DNA from: Monosiga brevicollis MX1
Lineage: Eukaryota; Opisthokonta; Choanoflagellata; Craspedida; Salpingoecidae
Direction: 5' to 3'
DNA: 64,000 bases
Assembly: GCF_000002865.3 (NCBI RefSeq)
Contig: NW_001865039.1
Span: 554,527-618,526 of the forward strand
Shown: positions 58,601 to 64,000 of the stretch, piece by piece
Layout: each line of letters opens with the position of its first letter
How positions within the stretch are numbered: the stretch's first letter is position 1
Made by a program: the position numbers and the translations under genes
Notes under the pieces: generated by a model
What the model was told of the DNA's origin: nothing
Seen by the model: only the letters and a program-made list of their open reading frames with translations
Database searches by the model: none

Positions 58601-61532
58601 GGCCAGGGACTTTTTACCTGCGGCAGTGACGGCAACTGGCAGGGCGACATCAGCTGCACGGCGGTCCAGTGTGGCGATCTCAATAGCGGCGTCATCGGTA
58701 CCAATGCCACTGCCGAATGCTCCACCGATACCTACCAGGCCATCTGCCAGGCCTCGTGCTTGCCTGGCTTCACACAGACTGGGGGTGATGGCATCTTCCA
58801 GTGCACATCCTACATCCACCCCTCCACACGCCAAAGTGTGGGCGAATGGACCGGCAGTCTCTCATGTGCTCCTGTGGATTGCGGTGATGAGATTCAAGGT
58901 CTCAACACCAGCATGGCTTCGGCTGATTGCAGCTCTGGCTCGACTCTGTATGGCGGCGACGAGTGTGTGGCCTCGTGCAACTATGGCTACACCGTTTCCA
59001 GCAATGATCCTGACGCCAACGTCTTCACTTGCGGTACTGACGGCACCTGGGTTGGCGACCTCCAGTGTGAACGTACGTGTCAATTCGTCGCCTAGTTAGC
59101 TGATTTGCTTTTTTGGGTGGCGTTCTTGCGTGTCTGGCACTCATTTTGTTGGCCATTTAACTCATTCATATTTGTGGCATCTTCTGCCATGGCATGTTTT
59201 TATTCGCACAGGTGTCAGCTGTGGCACGGAAATTGTTTCGGCTGTCACCTCAAATTTGATTCCCGTGTGCGAAGGTGACGTTCGCTGGGGCGCCAGTTGC
59301 ACGACCTCTTGTGAGCGTGGGTACGATTTGTACGTCAAATCTTCTGGCACCATCGATGATGATGACGCCATCACTTCTGGCTCTGGCGAGACATCGGGCG
59401 ATGACGCCTCCACAAGTGGCGTAAGCGATGATCTCTTCTACTACCAGACGGAAATCTCATTTCAATGCAGCGCTGATGGCGTATGGGAGGGCCCCGAGTT
59501 TGAGTGCGCCCCGCGCGACTGCGGTGTCCAAATCTTTGGTTTGGACCCTAATGCCGAAGCCAACTGCATCAATATTGACACTCGCTTTGGTGGTGATAGC
59601 TGCACCGCCACATGCAAGGAAGGTTACGTGCCTGTATCCGGGACGGGCATCTACAGCTGCAGCTTCACTGGTCTTTGGTCTGGTCGCCTTCGTTGTGTTG
59701 AGGCCGATTGTGGCGCCTCCATCACCAGCCTACCTTCTGCTGCCACTGCCACCTGCGCTGGCGACACCACCTATGGCGGCGACAACTGCACGGCTACGTG
59801 TAAGCCTGGCTACATCGGTGATGCATCGTCCTACGTGTGCAATGCCACGGCGCAGTGGGAGGGTGATATCTCTTGCACGCCCAAGGACTGCGGTGCTAGC
59901 ATCACCGTGCCCCAGGGCAGCGCCATGTGTACCGGCTCCACCGTGTACGGCGGCGACGATTGCACTGTTGTTTGTGATCCTGGCTACGAGGCGGTGGGCT
60001 CTCCTACATACACTTGCAATACCGACGGCGTTTGGTCTGGTAACGTTGAGTGCCGCATCAAGGATTGTGGTGACTTGGACGATGTGTTGCCAGCCAACAG
60101 CGTGGCTCTGGGCTGTGACAACACCGAGTTCATGGACTCTTGCGAGGCCTCCTGCTTGTATGGCTACAACACGGTGGCCTACAGCGGCAACTTCACCTGT
60201 GATGCCAGCGGCGCCTGGGCCGGTGAAATCGAGTGCGAGCGCGTGACGTGTGGGTCCGTTTCAAGCCTTTTGTCTAGCAACGTGCAGCTGACCCCTGGGT
60301 CCAGCACCTGTGCCGACGGCAACAACAGCTGTGTCTCCGCCAGCGTCACCTGTGCTCCTGGCTACGAGCGCGCATCTGGTAGCAGCACGTACAGCTGCGA
60401 CCTTGATGGTCAGTGGCGTGGTGGATACACTTGCCGCCGCAAAAACTGCGGCTCCTTCATTCAGAATCTGGATGACAATGCGTCCCACCAACTCTGCACC
60501 ACGACCTACTACGGTCAGACATGCACGGCCTTCTGCAATGCTGGCTATCAGCCGGTGAGCGGCACGTCCAGCGTGTTTACCTGCGGCGTCAACGGTGTGT
60601 ACGAGGGCAACCTGCAGTGTGCTCCGATCTCTTGCGGCAACCTGACGGACCTACCCGAAGGGGCCACGGCCAGTTGCTCAGACTCGAGCTACCTGGCCAC
60701 CTGCACAGCCACGTGCGAGGGGGACTCAGTTGTCGATGGCAATGCAGATTATTATTGCTCGGCCACTGGCGAGTGGATTGGTGGCTGCAACTTTGCCTGC
60801 CTGAACGTTTCTGGCTACAGCGAGTTTGATGCCTCATACTATGCGTACGTGTCGACATCCGTCACCCAGCCTGAGGCTCAAACCGTGTGTGAGGCCGATG
60901 ATGCCAACCTTGTGTCGGTTGACTCCTTGGCTGAGAACAGCTTTGTGCACGGCCTGGGCGCCCCGAACCAGGCACGTTGGTTGGGTGGCATCGTTGATTA
61001 CAGTGGCCCTGACGACTATGCCGTCACCTGGGCCGATGGCAGCTCTTTTGATGTGTCCATGACGGACATGTGGCTCCCTGGGCAGCCCAATGGAGATGGC
61101 TCGTGCCTGGCTCAAGGCCAGTTGACCAACAACCTGCCCAATGTGTCCAGCCTTTGGAACGATGTGCCCTGTACTACCTCTCTGCCGTTTGTGTGCGAGA
61201 AGGCACCCGAGCTCTCGCAGGAGCAATGCGTTCCTGCCTACGTTCTGGTGTACCGCTCCGAGGGTGTGTCAGACCCCAACGGCTACCGCTTTTCCACTGC
61301 GTTCAATGTTGCTGCTCGCGTCTTCGCGTTGACCTTTGGCAGTGAAATTTCATCGGCCGAGGCCCTTCGCGACTGCAGCGATCAGTGCGATGACCTGACC
61401 TCATGCAAGGGATTCTTCTTGCAAACGGTTGCAACCGGATACCAATGCTTCGGCCTGTACGATCTGGGCACGGGCGAGCGTACGAGCGCCACTGGCAGCA
61501 GCTACGCCAAGTCAGGAGTCGTCATCACCACC

Positions 61533-61567
<35 letters not shown>

Positions 61568-62201
61568 TACCACGACCACGACGTCGACTTCCACGACTTC
61601 CACGACTTCCACGACAACCACGACGAGCGCAATGGTAACAACTGGCAGCGGTGACGACGGCAGCGGTGACACTGGCAGCGGTGACACTGGCAGCGGCGAT
61701 GGTACGACCGTGCCACCCACCAGCACGAGTGGCCCCGTTACCAGCACGACCACGCCAATCACGTCCACTTCCAGTGACCCTACCCTTCCTCCCACGACCA
61801 CGACCACCTCAACCACGACCACCTCAACCTCGACCACCTCAACCTCGACTACCACTTCCACAACGGCCATGAGCACCACTCCGGGTCCCACCGACGTGAC
61901 GGATATCCTATGCGCCGATGCCGCTGCGCTTGAGCTCTTCGACATTGAGTACACATCGGGCAACCTACCTTGTGCGTCAGGCGCCGACGTTCGCTACCGT
62001 GGCGCTTATAGCTCGTTCTACAAGCTGGGCTTCTATCGCAGTCTGGCGGCGTGTGTGGCGGCGTGCGAACGAACGCTGATCTGCCGAAATGTGTATGCTT
62101 GGGTGGAGGATGGCAACGTGCTTTGCCACACTTTGCTAGCCGTCGACTCCAGTCCTTTCCCCACATCGGCCAACAGTATCTCTCTGACTCGCCGCACATA
62201 A
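55628..62201 (+). CDS. giant secreted CCP (sushi) / C-type lectin / mucin-like protein
   Basis: Exons 55628-55985, 56143-56571, 56715-59072 and 59212-62201 join in phase to 2,044 residues. In order: signal peptide (VLAALLLATGTAA); an unrecognised Cys-containing N-terminal domain; a C-type lectin domain (WIGGQL, WTWVDG, EPSDNETEVC, WNNANC); about twenty CCP modules, each with four Cys and the signatures CGxx, CxATCxxGY and a Trp before the last Cys, twelve in exon 3 and eight in exon 4; a second C-type lectin domain (WLGGIV, WLPGQPNGDGSC, WNDVPC); a PAN/apple-like Cys module; a Thr-rich mucin stretch; and a second PAN/apple-like Cys module ending TRRT. No membrane segment or GPI-type tail is seen, so it is probably secreted. 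Such proteins bind glycans or other extracellular ligands; choanoflagellates have many (family knowledge). Confidence 0.93.
61527..61875 (+). repeat. Thr-codon (ACC/ACG) repeats encoding mucin stretch
   Basis: Two runs of ACC/ACG codons (about 61527-61625 and 61790-61865) separated by a (GSGDDGSGDTGSGDTG)-type stretch. They encode poly-Thr with Ser, likely O-glycosylated. Confidence 0.9.
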
Positions 62202-62630
62202 ACAATACATTTTTCGGGGCTATAGCCATGCAGCCCTTCATCTGAGTCATGTCTCTCCCACCTCTTGACATGCCTCGTCTTTCACGCTTTTGTTTTTATT
62301 CCTCAGTTTTTTCTCTTCTTTTCCTTCACTTTTCTAGGCTGTGTTGTTTGTAAATCTGGTGTTTCTTCTGGAATTGAAAGGCATAAAGAAGGATGACACT
62401 TTTTCTTATATACATCTGAAAGTCGAAAGCCAAATGTCACACACTGCTTGCTCGCACGCATGCAAGCTCTATCCATGATCGTGATGAAATCCATCGTGTG
62501 GCTGATTGCATACAGCCCAAAACCCCAAGTTGCTTGCAACTGAACCACCAGCCAAACTGGCTGACACCCCCGTGACCTGGTGCTTGCACTTGACCCTCGA
62601 CCCATTCCCCATCACATCACACAACCTGTG

Positions 62631-62670
<40 letters not shown>

Positions 62671-63209
62671 TCGCATCCCTCTTGCCTCATCGCATTGCAC
62701 TGCGTCCCACTGCACGGCTTGTCTCGCCTCGCCTCGCCTCGCCTCTCGCTGCCGCCACCTACTGGATTCATTTCTTCTGGCCTCGCTTGTTTGGATCCCT
62801 CCCCATCTTCTTGCCTCAGGTTGCTTTCGCTCGCTTGCTCTCTCTGCGTGGATGCCAGTGCATCGCATCATTTGCTCACCCCAGTGGTGCCCTTTCCCTT
62901 TATCCTCTGCGTGCGTGTCTCACTCATCTCTGATGTTTTATTTTCTTTCCCCTTTCTCAAGTCAAGCACCCTGCGCCATTTAGCGCCTCCCCGCCTGCAA
63001 CACGCGCTGTACCCACTCAACCTTCATCACAGGTATGCTTGTTTTGCTTGTTGGCACGCCATCGCCCCTGGACTTCCGCCTTGCCTCGTCCGATCCCCTC
63101 CCCGCCAACGCCCCCGCCCCCGTCCTTGTCCAGGCTCTCACCCTCGCCGCAATCTGACTGGGCTGTGTTGAATTTGAGTCAGCTGCTTTGTGTCGTGCAC
63201 ACCATCATC
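62202..63209. other. intergenic region after CCP-lectin gene
   Basis: About 1 kb with a (GT)n array at 62634-62668, (GCCTC)n near 62723-62745 and a CT-rich stretch up to the next ATG. No exon recognised. Confidence 0.6.
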
Positions 63210-64000
63210 ATGTCTGCTGCTGCTCGTCGCCGCCCATCGTTGAACCGACGTCGCTCCTGTGAATACGCCGCCAACGTATGTCATATCCCCGGCCCTTCGG
63301 CTGCTGGCCATCCCTTTTGTAACTTGGACGAGAGAACATTGTCACTCACGTTTTTGGGCTTCTTGTGTAGATGCCCACGACCTCGGCTGTCCATGTAGTT
63401 ACCTCCCCGTCCCAACAGCACCGACATGACAAGGAGCAGCAAGCCGCCGAAAGCGATGTTGTTCCGCTGGCTGTCGCCAAGATTCTGCAAAGTGTGTTTC
63501 TGTTTGCAATGATGTTGTGCACCTTTTGGCTCCTCACCTCTGCGAGTTACCAATGCGTGTGAGCTCACCTCACTGCGGCGCGTAATCCTATCATTCGGGA
63601 AGCGGCCGATGATTTTGGCATTCACAACCCCCGTGACGACTTGGTGACGGACTTTGAGCTGGCCGCGGATGACAAGGGATACTTTGCCGTTCTCTATCAG
63701 CAAGGGATTGCTCTGCGCAACGTGATCTTTGATGGTCACGTCATGCATTGGTGCGCCAATCGCCCTCCTTGGCGCGCGCCTCTGTCTCATTGCACGCGTT
63801 GAGCTCGATCTCTCACCTCTGGGTCGCTACGGGAACCCAGCATCATTGGTGTGGTTGATGCCCACCCCGACATGAATGTCCGGATGCGCATGAGTTGTGA
63901 TGGTTGGCAAACTCAGCAAGATTTGCCGTGCAAGGACATTACATCCATAACGAGCCAGCACCCCGGATGCCAATTTTTCTGGGTGAGTGTCAAAGTACCT
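63210..64000 (+). CDS. unrecognised protein, 5' part (cut by window edge)
   Basis: Exons 63210-63275, 63371-63491, 63564-63750 and 63841-63982 (ending at a GTGAGT donor) join in phase; more lies beyond the window. The N-terminus is basic (AAARRRPSLNRRRS). Exons 3-4 look like a folded domain (PIIREAADDFGIHNPRDDLV, GYFAVLYQQGIALRNVIFDG, IIGVVDAHPDMNVRMRMSCD). I do not recognise the family. Intron 2 (63492-63563), if kept, would add a hydrophobic stretch SVFLFAMMLCTFWLLTSAS and then a stop. Confidence 0.6.

Overview
The window looks like nuclear DNA of a small, intron-rich unicellular relative of animals, most likely a choanoflagellate (inference). Genes sit on both strands a few hundred bases apart. 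They carry many short introns (about 70-210 nt) with GT-AG borders, and several proteins are typical of the animal lineage: a BAR-PH-RhoGAP-SH3 protein of the GRAF/oligophrenin type, a PELP1-like protein, calmodulin-lysine methyltransferase, tartrate-resistant acid phosphatase, and a giant secreted CCP/C-type-lectin protein. I built the exon models by hand. In almost every model the intron phases match at every junction and the joined protein follows a known family, which is the main support. No cDNA was available.

Layout: 1-10166 (-) is the first ~2,900 codons of a divergent dynein heavy chain, open at the left edge. 11595-13298 (+) is a four-CBS-domain protein. 13886-15238 (-) is a dual-specificity phosphatase. 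15239-20954 is gene-poor and holds a decayed retroelement trace. 20955-21960 (+) is an EF-hand protein. 22889-24614 (+) is a PQBP1-like WW protein with a GMAPP minisatellite. 24821-28987 (-) is PELP1/RIX1-like. 29498-33781 (-) is the GRAF-like RhoGAP. 34327-36276 (+) is IMP4. 37235-38041 (+) is an unrecognised basic protein. 38840-41494 (-) is a four-finger C2H2 protein. 43267-46114 (-) is WDR12. 47314-49390 (+) is purple acid phosphatase. 49632-51101 (+) is calmodulin-lysine methyltransferase. 51392-54183 (-) is an endoglycoceramidase-like GH5 enzyme. 55628-62201 (+) is the CCP/lectin/mucin protein. 63210 onward (+) is an unrecognised gene cut by the right edge.

Functional threads: three ribosome-assembly factors (PELP1/RIX1-like, IMP4, WDR12) lie within about 21 kb, and each has two or more copies of a TGTCAGA/TCTGACA word in its upstream region. 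A secreted glycolipid-cleaving enzyme and a giant secreted lectin-like protein are divergently transcribed from one 1.4 kb spacer, which would suit prey or surface-glycan handling (inference). The dynein is the oddest gene: its first two AAA modules keep the fold pattern but lack P-loops, while the third keeps one.
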